From assembly GCF_051020975.1 (NCBI RefSeq), contig NC_135035.1:4650001-4714000 (forward strand): DNA of 64,000 bases, written 5' to 3'. The position numbers and the translations under genes were made by a program. Positions 44,329 through 55,602 of this stretch are shown here, in pieces. The notes below the pieces were generated by a model. That model did not search any database and was not told the origin of the DNA. It saw only the letters and a list, made by a program, of their open reading frames with translations. Each line of letters starts with the position of its first letter. Positions within the stretch are counted from its first letter, which is position 1. The stretch is from Osmia lignaria lignaria. Lineage: Eukaryota; Arthropoda; Insecta; Hymenoptera; Megachilidae.

Positions 44329-45751
44329 AATCAAATCAAGCTTCCCTAAGGGAAATGGCGATATCCTGGGTTTCTTCCTTCCTTGTCGCTGTCGCGATAT
44401 AAATAACGATGTAGGGAAAGTTGCTCTTTATACATAGATCTTTGGCCTCCTACCATTTGTGTATAATCGTTTACTTTCCAGTTATATACTAAATTTTATA
44501 ACATTAAGTAATTAAAAATTATATTATTTTGTTTCTAAATTACTTTTAATATTATTATCTTCAAAATTAGGATGTTGAGAATTCTTGCTTGCCCTATGGA
44601 AGCCTAATTTAATCCAGAATGTACACTAAATAATGAACCTATTGAATCCGCAAACCAGCTTAATGCGATTATAAATAAAAGAAGGAAAGAAGATCTTTAC
44701 TTGTAAAAATCATCATTAATTTTCCAAAACTTGTGAAAATTATTTAAATAAATTCTCTTTACTTGGAAAATAAGTATCTTTTATTTTATTTTTTTAAAAT
44801 TAATATTGAATAAACTGATTGAAATCGGACATCCTGTATACATATCTTAAAAATGGTGAGAAGCAGTAAGATAAGTATGTAAATATAAAAATGTAATTAA
44901 TGTCTTCGATAGGTACGTTTCTTTCACCTATTCTTTTACATTTGACGAGAAAAAAATTATTATACACATTCTGAGAAATCAAAAAGTAATAAGCATACTA
45001 TGTTAAAACGCAACGAAAAAATCAACACTTGTAAAAGTAAGAATGTTATTACTGTCATAGGATTGTTATGATTTCTCCTATTTCCTGTAAATCTGAATAT
45101 ATAATAAGAAAAAGTTTCCTTGTAGTGTTACTCTGCTCTGTTCCTTATGTCGTGAAGAATCTGCAATTAGTAATTACATATCATAGTAGTATTGGAAAAG
45201 TTGGAAGACAATCATAATTCAGTCCTCTAGCGTCACCTTTTGTTTACTTTTTAATTCCAAAAAAAAAACATTATGCACAGTATAGTTGTATGTAGGGTGC
45301 CCAGTGTAACGGTTGCCACGATTTTTTAGACACTCCCAATAAATTGACAAACAAATTAATCAATAAACAATACAAATAAATAAAAATTATTCTTATTCAT
45401 CAGCAAATTGCAAAATTATTCTCCAAACAAAAAATCAAAATCATCTTTACCTTTTTTAAAATATATACAATTGTTATATTTTGATTCCTTGGAACAGAGA
45501 TTCTTTAAGTTTTCACCAGGTGGCACAAATTGTAGACTTTGAAATATTTGGCAAGCTAATTATATACAAAAAAGAGAAGGAAATAAAACAATGTAAAACA
45601 TAATACTTTTTCATTTATACTTATATTTATAATCTTTCGTGAACCTTTGAAAAATTCCTTACCGATGGGAAAATTATTTGATATGAATTTATCGCGGTTT
45701 GCATTTTCAGGGTAGTGAGCTGCACTTTGGGAACCCTTTCCTTAGAACATA
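44329..45751. other. AT-rich intergenic DNA
   Basis: No gene recognised. ACATCCTGTATACATAT near 44830 looks like a lone right end of a mariner-type MITE. Confidence 0.5.
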
Positions 45752-46158
45752 CAGGGAGAACAAAATAACTTGATCACCTTAAATATCTCAATTATTTTTT
45801 GATAATCTGAAAATATGTTAAAGAAAAACATTGTTTAGTTCAATGGGGCAAATATAATAAGCTGAAAATTTTTCGAGATTTTAAGGTCATTGATTTCTGA
45901 ATTTTTCGTACTCAAAGTCACATAAAGGTTGTGGTATTATAAGTCATTGGATGGGTCTTGACCTCAGCTATTACATTATGATGATAAAAATATACATTCC
46001 CATTTAAAAAATCACCGATGACCTTGAAATCTAGAAAAATATGAGTTTAAAAAAATGTTTTGCTTACTCAAATATTTACCCCTTTGAACTAACAATAAGT
46101 AATGGTTTTCTTTAACAAATGAGATATTTGAAGTGATCAAATTATTCTGTTCACCCTA
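45752..46158. mobile_element. TA-flanked mariner-type MITE
   Basis: 407 bases between TA (45750-45751) and TA (46159-46160). The left end CAGGGAGAACAAAATAACTT continues with GATCACCTTAAATATCTCA. The right end TGAGATATTTGAAGTGATCA continues with AATTATTCTGTTCACCCTA and is its inverse. The inner terminal repeat extends with GTTAAAGAAAAAC and TTTCTTTAACA. Confidence 0.8.
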
Positions 46159-46394
46159 TATATAGGTTTAATTCTCTGTAGGAGTTATTCTTTTTCATTT
46201 ATTTACAAAAGTGTCCTTTGCTGGCTATTGTCTTACCTCGTTTCCGAAAATAAAAGCATTTTCTGTATTAAATGTATCCATCGCATAAATATTGATTAGA
46301 ATTTGTACAAAATGGAAGTACCTCTTAATAAAGTATGGATTAGAATTTTTATGGATTGCAAGTGCCTCCAATTAACAAAAGATTTGTAGTGTAC

Positions 46395-46560
46395 TTTGTA
46401 CGAGAGTTTCTTATTGACCCAGGAGTCAGGCGGCTCTAATTGTAAGAGATGACACACATTCTATGAATATTTTCTTAATAGTTGCAGTAAAGATGGGTAT
46501 TGTGTAACTTAAGATGTTTATAACATTCCCTAAAATTAGTATCGTTAGTTTTATTTTCTA
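46395..46560 (+). repeat. Dispersed repeat, inverse of 42590-42790
   Basis: See the partner at 42590-42790. The segment starts around TTTCTTATTGACCCAGG and runs past AACATTCCCTAAAATTAG. Confidence 0.75.
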
Positions 46561-46694
46561 CCATTGTCCGTTTCATTACACTTTTCAAGTCAGTTAAATC
46601 TAAGTTTAAAAGTCAGTTAATCTGAGTTTAAACATGTTGAGAAGCTATACTAAATTTTGTTAAAATATAAACTGTTGTTCTGTAAAAATATATA

Positions 46695-47067
46695 CAGTGG
46701 CGTGCAAAAGTATTCGGCCACCGTTTAAAACAGAACACCTCATTTAAAATTGAACCAAATGACTTGATGTTTTTCGAGAAGATATATAAATTAATTTATT
46801 AGGATATGTGCTTTTGTCGTTTTAAAAAATTACAATTTGTCGAAATCGGGAAAGCAATAGTAAAAGGCAATTTTTCAATTTTTTTATGTGAGCCTATAAT
46901 GAAAATTTAAAATATGTCTTTCATAGATTCAAAGAAGTTATGTGTATGCCGAAAATTTCATCGAGATCGGTCTACGCATTTAAAAGTTATAAGTAATTAA
47001 AATTTCCGAAAATCGCGACTTTTCATCTAACATAAGAACGGAATTTTTGCACGTTTGCACGCCACTG
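46695..47067. mobile_element. TA-flanked mariner/Tc1-type MITE
   Basis: 373 bases between TA at 46693-46694 and TA at 47068-47069. The left end CAGTGGCGTGCAAAAGTATT and the right end TTGCACGTTTGCACGCCACT-G are inverted. The interior (CAATTTGTCGAAATC, ATTTCATCGAGAT, CGACTTTTCATCTAACA) recurs in degenerate form at 50318-50575. Confidence 0.82.
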
Positions 47068-47097
47068 TATGTACATTATATACTTTGGCTTGGTGCA

Positions 47098-47410
47098 AGA
47101 AGTGCCAATGTCATATTTTTGTGAAAATGAATTGAACTCAGTATTAAGTTTGTAAATAGTTGTACATTTTATATAAAATTGGATACTTTCAAAATCTATC
47201 TAGAAATTACTATAATGGCATTTGTATATGCCAGTATCAACATTTTTCATAAAATAAACTTATGCGTTTCAGTAAAAAACATAAATAGCACCTGCTTTAA
47301 TTCTCTCCTTATGTATTAGAAAAAAAATTTGAACATATCTTCAAGTGCTAATATTTCCATTTTATGAATGCTATCTTGCATTGGTATCTTTTACACTGAC
47401 AATGAGCCAC
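47098..47410 (+). repeat. Diverged dispersed repeat, copy 2 (partner at 2699-3060)
   Basis: Same orientation and order of landmarks as the partner (CCAATGTCATATTTT, ATCTTCAAGT). Confidence 0.6.
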
Positions 47411-47834
47411 AGATATAGATTGCGAATATTTATGCATTTATGACTCATAAAAATGTTTAAAATATATATTAAACGTGAATCAAATATAAAAAAATAAAAT
47501 AAAATATTCCGACGGTAAAAAATGTGTAAAGTGGGTACTATAAAATAATACTTTTCAAAATGTATATCTGCGTTATATTCGCAGTCTACTTATACAGGAT
47601 GATCCAAATTTCATGAAACGATGGGGTTAGAGTGATTGTATGGTTCAAAATAAGACGAAAATGAAAAATAACGAAATTGCGTAGGAGGCTTCGTTTTAGA
47701 AAAAAATGCATTCGAAAATCAGTTTAAATACGCATGTACAGTGCAGAGATGGAAAGAATATTAGCGGGACGGTACAGGGGCAAAGGGAGCACTATGCACG
47801 CTCCGCCCTGTCTCCACGTTTGATCCTCTGACTT

Positions 47835-48020
47835 CGTACCATCTAAAGCCGGATATTCATCGGTATCAAACGCCCGTATCGTATCACCGTTCCGAACCCT
47901 TTTGAATAGGCAGGCGTTGCCTCGTTGCATGCCACGGCGTGCTACGGCTTGGACAATAGTTCTTCGTTTCTTGAAAGAAACTCCTATAGGTGAGAAGTTT
48001 CGATTTGCTGCATGCTGTTT
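47835..48020 (-). repeat. Inverted repeat arm of an undefined element (partner 48712-48908)
   Basis: The reverse complement is about 90% identical over about 130 bases to 48712-48908. Shared blocks include TTTCWWTCAAGAAACGAAGAA, ATGCAACGAGGCAACGCCTG and AAAAGGGTTCGGAACGGTG. Both arms are open in the same frame (RRGMQRGNACLFKRVRNG on this arm). Most differences between the arms change the amino acid, so selection on a protein is not evident. Confidence 0.7.
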
Positions 48021-48199
48021 CTTTATTGTAATTGTCCAAACCATATCGTGTTTGGTATCATTTTAATCAGAAAAACGTCACAAATATCTTGGTAACAGTT
48101 TTATAAGAAAAAAATGAAAAATAACAAAGTTCAGTCGTTGCATTAGTATTATCTCACTGATATATCCGATTCCAAATCATATTATCTCATGCCTCAAGT

Positions 48200-48700
48200 G
48201 TCATGTTTCCACTTGACATAGCATTTCGGGCCTTCGCCTGGGTATGTTGTTTTTACGTTTCAAGTGGTCTCCGAACCTATCCTTTGAACAGCAAGAAACC
48301 GACAATTTTCGGATCGGCCCGTTCCTTCACCTCCGTATCACAGCCCAATAGAACTTTCGATACTCGGCAACGGAAAAATCTCTGGAAAATTAACATTGTC
48401 CTTTTTCAATAATCACAGAGGTTCTTATTAACATTGCTCTTTTATGTACAGCGTATCACCGAAGATAATTGATCTGTTTAAATATATTTAGACGATAAAA
48501 TTTGTCTAAATTAAATTAGATTAAGTTCATATATAATTTCATCGATTTTGAAATGAATCCAATAATACCGCAAGATTTCAAATAAATTGAAACCCAAGTG
48601 ACGGTACGAAACGCTATGTCAAGTGCAAACGCATGAACCTTTCCTTCGATGGAACGGCAAAGAATCGACAAATTTTTCGGATGGGTCCGTTGCCTCCGTT
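48200..48700. repeat. Diverged internal repeats between the inverted arms
   Basis: CCACTTGACATAGCATTTCG at 48209 is matched in inverse by ACGAAACGCTATGTCAAGTG near 48606. A second block, CGACAATTTTCGGATCGGCC at 48300, is matched directly by CGACAAATTTTTCGGATGGG near 48668. The pattern is a rearranged, probably multiply inserted transposon. The coding content is not recognised. Confidence 0.5.
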
Positions 48701-48711
48701 CCTTTGGAATG

Positions 48712-48908
48712 GCACGCAGCAAAACGAAACTCCTCGCCTGTAGTGGCCCAGTCCTATTGCCTAACCGTTTCTATCAAGAAACGAAGAAATGTTGTCCGAG
48801 CCACAGCACGCCGTTGCATGCAACGAGGCAACGCCTGCCTATTCAAAAGGGTTCGGAACGGTGATACGATACGGGCATTTGATACCGGTGGATACCCGGC
48901 TTTAGAGC
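48712..48908 (+). repeat. Inverted repeat arm of an undefined element (partner 47835-48020)
   Basis: Forward counterpart of the arm at 47835-48020. The frame reads RRCMQRGNACLFKRVRNG here, with stops soon after at 48914. Confidence 0.7.
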
Positions 48909-48990
48909 CTGTTTAAGACTCTATCGGTCGCAGCGCTCTAATTTTCAGCGGTTCATAAGTAACTCGTATATATACATATAACAAGGCGGA

Positions 48991-49420
48991 TATCCCTAGG
49001 ATTGATAACTTTACTTTACAACTCGCCAGGAACTACTTTTGTAAACTTACTGAGATTCAGAACCCTATTGTCCAACAACTTGCTGAAATCGAGCCTTCCT
49101 ACGCACTCCGACAATTATCCACGGGCTATGTCACATCGCAAGTGTTTATTAACTGTGATAATAATGGCCTTATCCAAAACGCGGACAACGTGCCCATTCC
49201 TTACCACTGGCGTCGTAATAGAGCCAACAAGCGGATCGCGCTCGACGTGACTGATACTAGACCAGGTTGTGCCAACTTTAAATACTCTGCGGCCGTCCCT
49301 TACCAAGATAAGATGGACTTTTCTCGATCTAATTTAAAAAAATTCTGGTGGCTATCCTTAAATAGTGTCCATTTACCTGTCCTTATTTCGCGTATGAACC
49401 GCGCGCGAAGATTTAGTTAA
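48991..49420 (+). pseudogene. C-terminal remnant of a non-LTR retrotransposon ORF (Jockey-like, tentative)
   Basis: Open from about 48990 to the TAA at 49418-49420 with no internal stop. It reads DIPRIDNFTLQLARNYFCK, then LTEIQNPIVQQLAEIEPS and further to a basic end (ISRMNRARRFS). A helix with NP-I-Q near the end of an ORF, followed by a 3' UTR, AATAAA and poly(A), fits the C-terminus of Jockey-type ORF2. No catalytic domain is left, and no family motif is strong enough for certainty. The neighbouring inverted arms upstream may belong to the same element. Confidence 0.4.
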
Positions 49421-49868
49421 GTCAGATGGGTATCGTGCCCCTTGTATATGTATTACTCCCTCCCCTGTCTCTCTTCTCTCATTTTTCCTTAGTCTATAAG
49501 CATTTCCTGTACATATTCCTCCTGCCTCTATTTTTAAGCTAGGTTAAGTTTGCTCAAGACTGATTCGTAGGGTTTATCTCCTTTTTTTCCCTTTTGCATT
49601 AAGCATTACCTCGCACTTATTTTTTTGGGTCTATCGTTATATACTCTGGCAATATGTTAGTTTATAAGTTGATTATGTGATTGCTACTATTTAGAGTTAG
49701 CCTCCGAGTCCCGTCCTGTAACGGGCAAGCAGGCTGTGATTCCCCAAAGATTGTACTGAATTTTTTTTTCGTTTAGTTTTTGTATTCTCGTAGCCTTAGG
49801 ACTGATCTCTGTACCATTGTTAACAAAAACAATAAAACGATTTAAAAAAAAAAAACAAAAAAAAACAG
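49421..49868 (+). mobile_element. 3' UTR and poly(A) tail of a retroposed element
   Basis: About 410 bases of pyrimidine-rich trailer, then AATAAA at 49831-49836 and an A-run (49844 to about 49866) with one C. A genome-encoded poly(A) directly after a polyadenylation signal shows insertion by retrotransposition on the plus strand. Confidence 0.75.
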
Positions 49869-50317
49869 ACGATCCTGAGACAAGAAACGCTTTTTTCTTC
49901 TCCCCTCTCTTAGAATATAAAAATCACACACGAACACCTAATTAAAAAAAAAACTTGATTAACCTTACTGTAGATAATTGCTCCAATGAAACTCCTTCAC
50001 AGTAGGATCACATCCTACTACGTCAATGCAGAAGCGGAACCCCCCCCCCCCCCCCAAAAGACTGTGAGAAATATAGCATAAAACCCAGATACATTACATA
50101 CAGCCCTATCAGCTCCAGGACCACACACATAAGAGGGATATTATTATAAACTTCCAAAACGGTATTCAACGAAATATTATAACGACTAAAGAACACGTCT
50201 GTCGCCCATGACCTTGCGGCGATTTACCCCTTATACATAAGTTCTTATAAGGTCTTATAAGTATAAGACCATCATTATTTAAATCAGAATACGTTTTCTA
50301 AATTGGAGTAAACAACT
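49869..50317. other. Intergenic DNA with poly(C) tract
   Basis: Contains a run of about 16 C at 50040-50055. Otherwise nothing recognised. Confidence 0.6.
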
Positions 50318-50575
50318 TGATTTTTAGAAGCTATAGAAATTAGTTTACTAGATGATGTAATTTTGTTGTTTTAAAAAATGACAATTTGTCGAAATCACGA
50401 AAAAAATAGTGAATGGCACTTTTTAGAAATTTTGTATCTGAAATTTAAAATACACCTTTTGTAAATATAAGTTATATACATGCTAAAAATTTCATCGAGA
50501 TTGGTCAACATATTAAGAAGTTACAAACAATTAAAATTAGAAAAAATCGCAACTTTTCATCTAACAATAAGAACG
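50318..50575 (+). mobile_element. Degenerate copy of the 46695 mariner-type MITE
   Basis: Internal words follow the same order as in 46695-47067: CAATTTGTCGAAATC, ATTTCATCGAGATTGG, AAGTTA-AA-AATTAAAAT and CAACTTTTCATCTAACA. Terminal repeats are lost or unrecognisable. Confidence 0.65.
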
Positions 50576-52121
50576 TGGTTAATCATGATCTCAAAGTTTT
50601 CTTATTTTAAAATTGCGTTTATAGAAGTATTATATTGTAATGTGAATTTACAACATTATATGAAAAATAAAAGAATTGTAGGTAAAAATAACAAGAAATG
50701 TTTTCAATAATCTCAGAAGTAATAAAATGTGTAGTTCATTTATGTATGACAAAATAAAAAAATTTTATCCCACATTTATAAGACAATTCAACGAAGAATT
50801 AGTTACAGATAGAATTGTCTAACGAATAAAACAAACGTAAGTAGTTACAAAATGTTACGTAGTCAAAGACATACCGGCTTAGTTAAAGAACTTTAACTAG
50901 ATGTGTACATATGTACATTTACGTCGAATGTAAATTGGTAGCAGTAAAATGTAATTTGTATATTGCGCAATTCTTAGAAAACCGTGTCATGGTGACAATA
51001 ACGTCAATGTGACAAGAGGCAAGGATATGGCCTGACCGCACAGAGATTAAAGATGCAGATTTAACAGTTCCCACGTGTTTTACGTATAAAATAACTAAAC
51101 TAACTTTCAGAATATCCAAATACTAGAATTTTAATTTTATATTTTTAGCGTAACAATTTATAGTCGCTATAACTGAATAATTATCACATTTCCTTTTTGT
51201 TGAATTAATTATACAATTTTCATAATTTTTACAGCTTTTTGTTAATCTAAACAAAATTTTAATGTATATTAAAGATAACTAATTTGTGTTATTTTTATTG
51301 TTTTAGTTTCTCACAATTGTTTAATTTATTTTATTTAACCATGTACAAAAGAAAAATCCTTTCATACAAAGACTTAAAGTATTTTTTTTTAAATAAATAA
51401 TATACAAAAGTATAATGTTTAAAGGCATAGAATATATACCGTTTAAGTTATGGAATAATGGAAAAAGTTTACAAAATTTAATAAGAATAATATCAAAATG
51501 ACAGAAGTAAAACACTCTAACTACTAAACTAAATATGATGGTTCTATAGTTATATGTATATATATAAGTCTTTTATTATTACTATAGCTAGGAAGGTGAA
51601 TAGCTAAACTGAAATATGTTTCTCTGTAAACAAAGTTTAAAATTTTATTCGTTACTTTACAACAATTATTTATATTATTTACACTCCTACCTGTAAACAA
51701 AGAAACGATAATTACAGTTTACAATTATGCCTACTTCGTTTCTAATATTTTTCTTTATAATTTTGCACGTGTGCCCTCTTTCGTCATGACCCTCTCGTTC
51801 CATCTACCGGTAGTTGATTAAAAGGTGCGCGGAGCATGAGGGACGCGGCAAACTTCAGATTAACGAAAGTAAACTTTCGTTACATATGTATATACGTATC
51901 AATATATAAATAAATAAAAATAATAATTTTTAAAAAATGGACTTGTATCGCCAGTTCACGTTACATAAGCAAATATCCGAAAAAAAGGTTAATGCAATAC
52001 GTATTCTTTTTAATTAGCAATTCATTTCTTTCAATTAATAATTGTAACACTCAGAACCAAAAAAATGCGAGTGAGATTTTTAATTAGGAACAAGAATAGT
52101 TAATTAAATCGCTAAATGTAA
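50576..52121. other. AT-rich intergenic DNA
   Basis: No gene recognised. A GC-richer patch at 51770-51880 shows no motif I know. Confidence 0.5.
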
Positions 52122-52205
52122 TATTTAATTTAATTTAATTTAATTTAATTTAATTTAATTTAATTTAATTTAATTTAATTTAATTTAATTTAATTTAATT
52201 TAATT
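52122..52205. repeat. Pentanucleotide microsatellite (TTTAA)n
   Basis: About 16 perfect tandem units of 5 bases. It lies about 110 bases from the stop codon of the minus-strand retrotransposon fragment (52316-52558), on its 3' side, so it may be the expanded 3' tail of that element. Confidence 0.93.
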
Positions 52206-52315
52206 ATTTAAGGTCGCATACTCCTTCGTGGTTATTAGCGACTACTGTTACATTTGTAGCTAATCAAAGGTAGTTTACATAAATTTCGGAGGAAGGTTTG
52301 TACAATATTAGGTGG

Positions 52316-52558
52316 CTATAGAGAGTTATACAGTTCAATGTCTTTTAGAAAATGTACTACATTTATGCACTGATTTTGGTTGTTGAGCAGGTTATGAACT
52401 TCATTAAAAATAGTGTGCTTGAGTCTTTTTCCGGTGTATTTGAGGCATCGCAGTGAAATGTGTTCAACCCTATAGGTCTCGTCGTAGTCCAGGCATTTCT
52501 TCGGCTCTTCCTTTGTTATAAGGTGGATGTGAGTAAAACTTGAGTGACCGATTCTCAA
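52316..52558 (-). pseudogene. C-terminal fragment of a non-LTR retrotransposon ORF2
   Basis: An 80-codon minus-strand frame with the post-RNase H tail typical of insect non-LTR elements: MRIGHSSFTHIHLITKEE, a spaced zinc-knuckle-like region (CLDYDETYRVEHISLRC; the first Cys pair is reduced to one), and the usual ending (VVHFLKDIELYNSL). All upstream domains are missing, so this is a 5'-truncated copy. The related element at 11848-17918 has a full CxxC-H-C knuckle. The family assignment rests on the RIGH-THxxLI-KE and VEHI-xxC pattern. Confidence 0.72.
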
Positions 52559-52613
52559 TCTGGTACTTGGTCGCGTAATTAGAAAAAAAAAGAAAAGAAT
52601 GTTACCTGCATCC

Positions 52614-52621
52614 CTTTAGTT
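52614..52621. repeat. Target site duplication (left) of hAT MITE
   Basis: CTTTAGTT, identical to 53036-53043. Confidence 0.9.
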
Positions 52622-53035
52622 CAGTGATGGCGAACCTTTTTGAGAAGTGGTTCAAATTTTGTTCATTATTTTTTTTAGTTACTTGGAAAAGGGGAGGGGA
52701 GAATGGTTGAAAACTACTTTTTCTTGATTCTCACTTTTAAAATCCTCTAAAAAGTTTTCGTTTCCTCTTTGGAAACACAACATTTTACGACCATGTACTT
52801 ACGTCATACACAGATGCAGTGATACGATAGAAAATCAGCTAGCCAATATCCACTTGGAAATATTTTTTTATAAATTCGACATTAGATATATATACTTTAT
52901 TTTTTTAATATTTTTGATTGTCTGTTCTCTCTTTTATGATATAAAAAATAAGTTTATAGAAATCAACGCTTGGGTCATGTAAAAAGCCTGCGTGGGTCAG
53001 TGTCTGACCCACGGGTCATAGGTTTGCCATCACTG
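52622..53035. mobile_element. hAT MITE with perfect 8-base target duplication
   Basis: 414 bases. The left end CAGTGATGGCGAACCTTTTT and the right end GGTTTGCCATCACTG are inverted; the flanks are CTTTAGTT on both sides. Subterminal GTGGGTCAGTGTCTGACCCA forms a small palindrome near the right end. No coding capacity. Confidence 0.92.
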
Positions 53036-53043
53036 CTTTAGTT
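53036..53043. repeat. Target site duplication (right) of hAT MITE
   Basis: CTTTAGTT, identical to 52614-52621. Confidence 0.9.
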
Positions 53044-53096
53044 CCTAGTGCCTCAATTAACAATATATAAATACTTATGTAATTCACTGTATAACT

Positions 53097-53160
53097 TATA
53101 ACTTATCTAACGTATCTAACTTAATAACTTATCTAACGTATCTAACTTAATAACTTATCT
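53097..53160. repeat. 26-base tandem repeat
   Basis: Two perfect copies and a partial third of a 26-base unit beginning ATAACTTATCTAACG, itself built of related TATCTAAC words. Confidence 0.88.
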
Positions 53161-53813
53161 AAAAAGCGTAATGTGTCATAAGTTTGTAGGAAGAAAACAG
53201 TAGGAAACTGTGCAGTTGGCTAGAAATGTCCACATTTGTGCTGACCATGTGTTCCTCTAACTTCCACCCTCAATAGCGATTGATGCCTCGTAAATCTATG
53301 GCAGAACCTCACTGTAATTCTCCGACCCCTACATATCCTCACCGGTCTCTTACGAGTTATTAGTTCCACATAATAAATCTGAAGGTTATATACGACAAAA
53401 TGAGCAGGAGCTGTTACACGAAAAACCTGCCCAACGGCTAATGTTTTATAGCACCTATGTCGGGAAGCTACATGCTTTTCCTTATACATAACGGAACATA
53501 TACGAAGTAGATGTAATACGAGATACTTTTCATATACTGATTGTGAGTATCATGTAGATTATGAACAGTTATCAGGTATACAAATTAATTTAGCCCGTTT
53601 AATATTATGGCTTTCTGGTTACTATTTCAGAGATGTTACAAATAAGTTTCACACAAAAATTAAAATTAAAGATCATTTTAGCTGCAGATGGTATATTTAT
53701 GAAACGACGATTAAATGATATTTTTTGTATATTTTAGATTTTATATATTAATTTGAATAAATTCGTAAAACTAGTTCTTAATTATTCCTTTCTATAACCC
53801 TGTCTAACAATGT
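53161..53813. other. Intergenic DNA
   Basis: The 53215-53490 part is more balanced in composition and has an 89-codon minus-strand frame rich in Arg/His/Val. No domain is recognised, so I do not call it a gene. Confidence 0.4.
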
Positions 53814-54391
53814 AAAATGGGGTGTACTTCCGAAAGCGACAACCCTCCGATTTTTCTGAAATTTTTGCCAAAGCTTATCCTTGATTAGAGAAGAAAGTCC
53901 CTAAAAGGACTTTTGGCGACAAAGCCTCGTTAGCCCCCCCCCCCCCCAGCTACTTTCAAAGTTTTGACAGTTCTTATTAAATATCTCCGAAAATATTGAT
54001 TTTCTTACATCATCGATTTAAAAAATGCTGTGATGCAAATGGTCGTTATGATGAACCATACTTGTAAATAAACGCTAATATCAATACGAATTTTAGAATT
54101 ATTTAAATTGAAATATCGCCTAAACTACCAGCTTTTCGACATACATAGGTCAGTACTTTTTTATAAATAATGTCTAGCTGCGTCGTTTGTTGCATAAAAA
54201 AGTACCCCATTCCATTTAAAAAAACTAAGTTGACCTTCAAATCTCCTAAGCGCCTCCATCTGAAGAAAAGTTGTGTACACCACTTAATGAGCTCATCGAA
54301 ACCAAACAACTTTTGTCTGAAACATTTGTTTCAATCTCCAAAAATGTAGAAGTTATTCAGGTGGCTTGCCTTAGGCGACTCACCCTGTATA
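53814..54391. other. Probable old MITE or decayed transposon
   Basis: The right end CGACTCACCCTG followed by TA (about 54380-54393) resembles a mariner-type terminus. The left end is unclear. A run of 14 C lies at 53934-53947. Confidence 0.4.
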
Positions 54392-54432
54392 CATATATTC
54401 TTATACATATACATTTCTTCTTTTTTTTTTTT

Positions 54433-54487
54433 ACGTTACGTCGTCGTCTCGCACACGTGAAAGACGCAACGACGACGTAGCGTAACA
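54433..54487. other. Hairpin with CGTCGTCG arms
   Basis: TTACGTTACGTCGTCGT is matched in inverse by ACGACGACGTAGCGTAA, with one mismatch over about 17 bases, around a loop of about 20 bases that includes CACACGTGA. It is preceded by a T-run of 12. Function unknown. Confidence 0.7.
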
Positions 54488-54773
54488 ATATATTTTTGTT
54501 TTATACTGATAAAAATGATTTATATATGCTAACTATAAAACAAAGATGTTTTATATTCGATATAATGTTCTTATATGAAATATTAAGTAATCAAATCAAC
54601 TGCTCGATAATTAATTTAAGTGCTTTTTCGAGTTTAATGTATCGTCTGGATTCTAGACCTACCACCTCCTCCTGTATAAAGCACTTAAATATATTACATG
54701 CTACACTAATTATGGTAACAACAGTTGCATCAATTATATATAGGGGCGGGTTAAAATTTCTGGGGTCTGGGAC

Positions 54774-54781
54774 TATCAAAC
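54774..54781. repeat. Target site duplication (left) of nested hAT element
   Basis: TATCAAAC, identical to 55595-55602. Confidence 0.88.
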
Positions 54782-55594
54782 CAGGCTTTGAAAATTGTTA
54801 TGATATCGATTCCGGTTCTTAAAACAGTTTTGAAGGACCGTTATGATCTATAACAGTTATTCTAGAACCGAAATTCAGGAGGATATCGGTTCTAGTGCCG
54901 GTTCTGATATCGGTTCTATATCGGTTCTTTTCGGTTCTTTTCTATTCTATACCGATTACGGTTCTAATATTGTTTCTGAAATCGGTTAGGCATCGGTTCT
55001 AGTTTAGTTCTATAAAAGCTACGGGTACTGTTATAATAGTATTGATTCTAATACCAATTCTATTTCGATTTTACTGTATAATGGTTAACTGAAAAATTAG
55101 GGATAAGGTCATTTTAAGAATTAATATACATGTAATTATAGTAATTATGATTAATTTTTAGTATAATTCAAACGTACTAACAATACATCATTTATTAGGT
55201 TTCCAGCCTCATAAAGAACTGTAGGGTCTAATTAGAAATCAAACTTTCTAGGGAAAGTCATAAATGGATTAATCCTGCTTAGGATCGACCGTAGTGGACG
55301 AACCTCTTGACCTCTCAGGTCACCAGACCTTTCAACATGTGACTTTTTTTAAGGGGCCACCTCAAACTGGTGGTACATGAAAAGGAAATAGAAAATATCC
55401 ATACTGCAACCGGTATGGAACCGAAATAGAACCGATACTAGAACCGATACTAGAACCGTAATCGAAACCGATATTAGTTTAGAACCTTTATTCTAATAAC
55501 AGTTATAACATTATTCCGGTTCTCATAACTGTTTTAATTAGAACCAATATATAACAGTTTGAAACAGTTATTTTCAGAACCTTTTTAATCCCTG
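54782..55594. mobile_element. hAT-type MITE nested in an older hAT MITE
   Basis: 813 bases flanked by a perfect 8-base duplication TATCAAAC. The ends are CAGGCTTTGAAAA and, inverted, CAGGGATTAAAAA. Both subterminal regions are filled with GGTTCTA and ATCGGTTCT-type words, more than ten on the left in one direction and about nine on the right as AGAACCGATA. They form long, loosely palindromic arms. The unique centre is about 55090-55380. No reading frame of interest. Confidence 0.85.
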
Positions 55595-55602
55595 TATCAA
55601 AC
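55595..55602. repeat. Target site duplication (right) of nested hAT element
   Basis: TATCAAAC, identical to 54774-54781. Confidence 0.88.

Noticed and set aside
52261..52600. Host gene on the minus strand (80-codon frame)
   Set aside because: The pattern RIGH..THxxLI.KE and VEHI..C followed by FLKDIELY is that of a retrotransposon ORF2 tail, and upstream domains are absent.
53220..53489. 89-codon minus-strand frame as a small gene
   Set aside because: Arg/His-rich without a domain, no supporting signals and close to MITE sequence; a chance frame is more likely.
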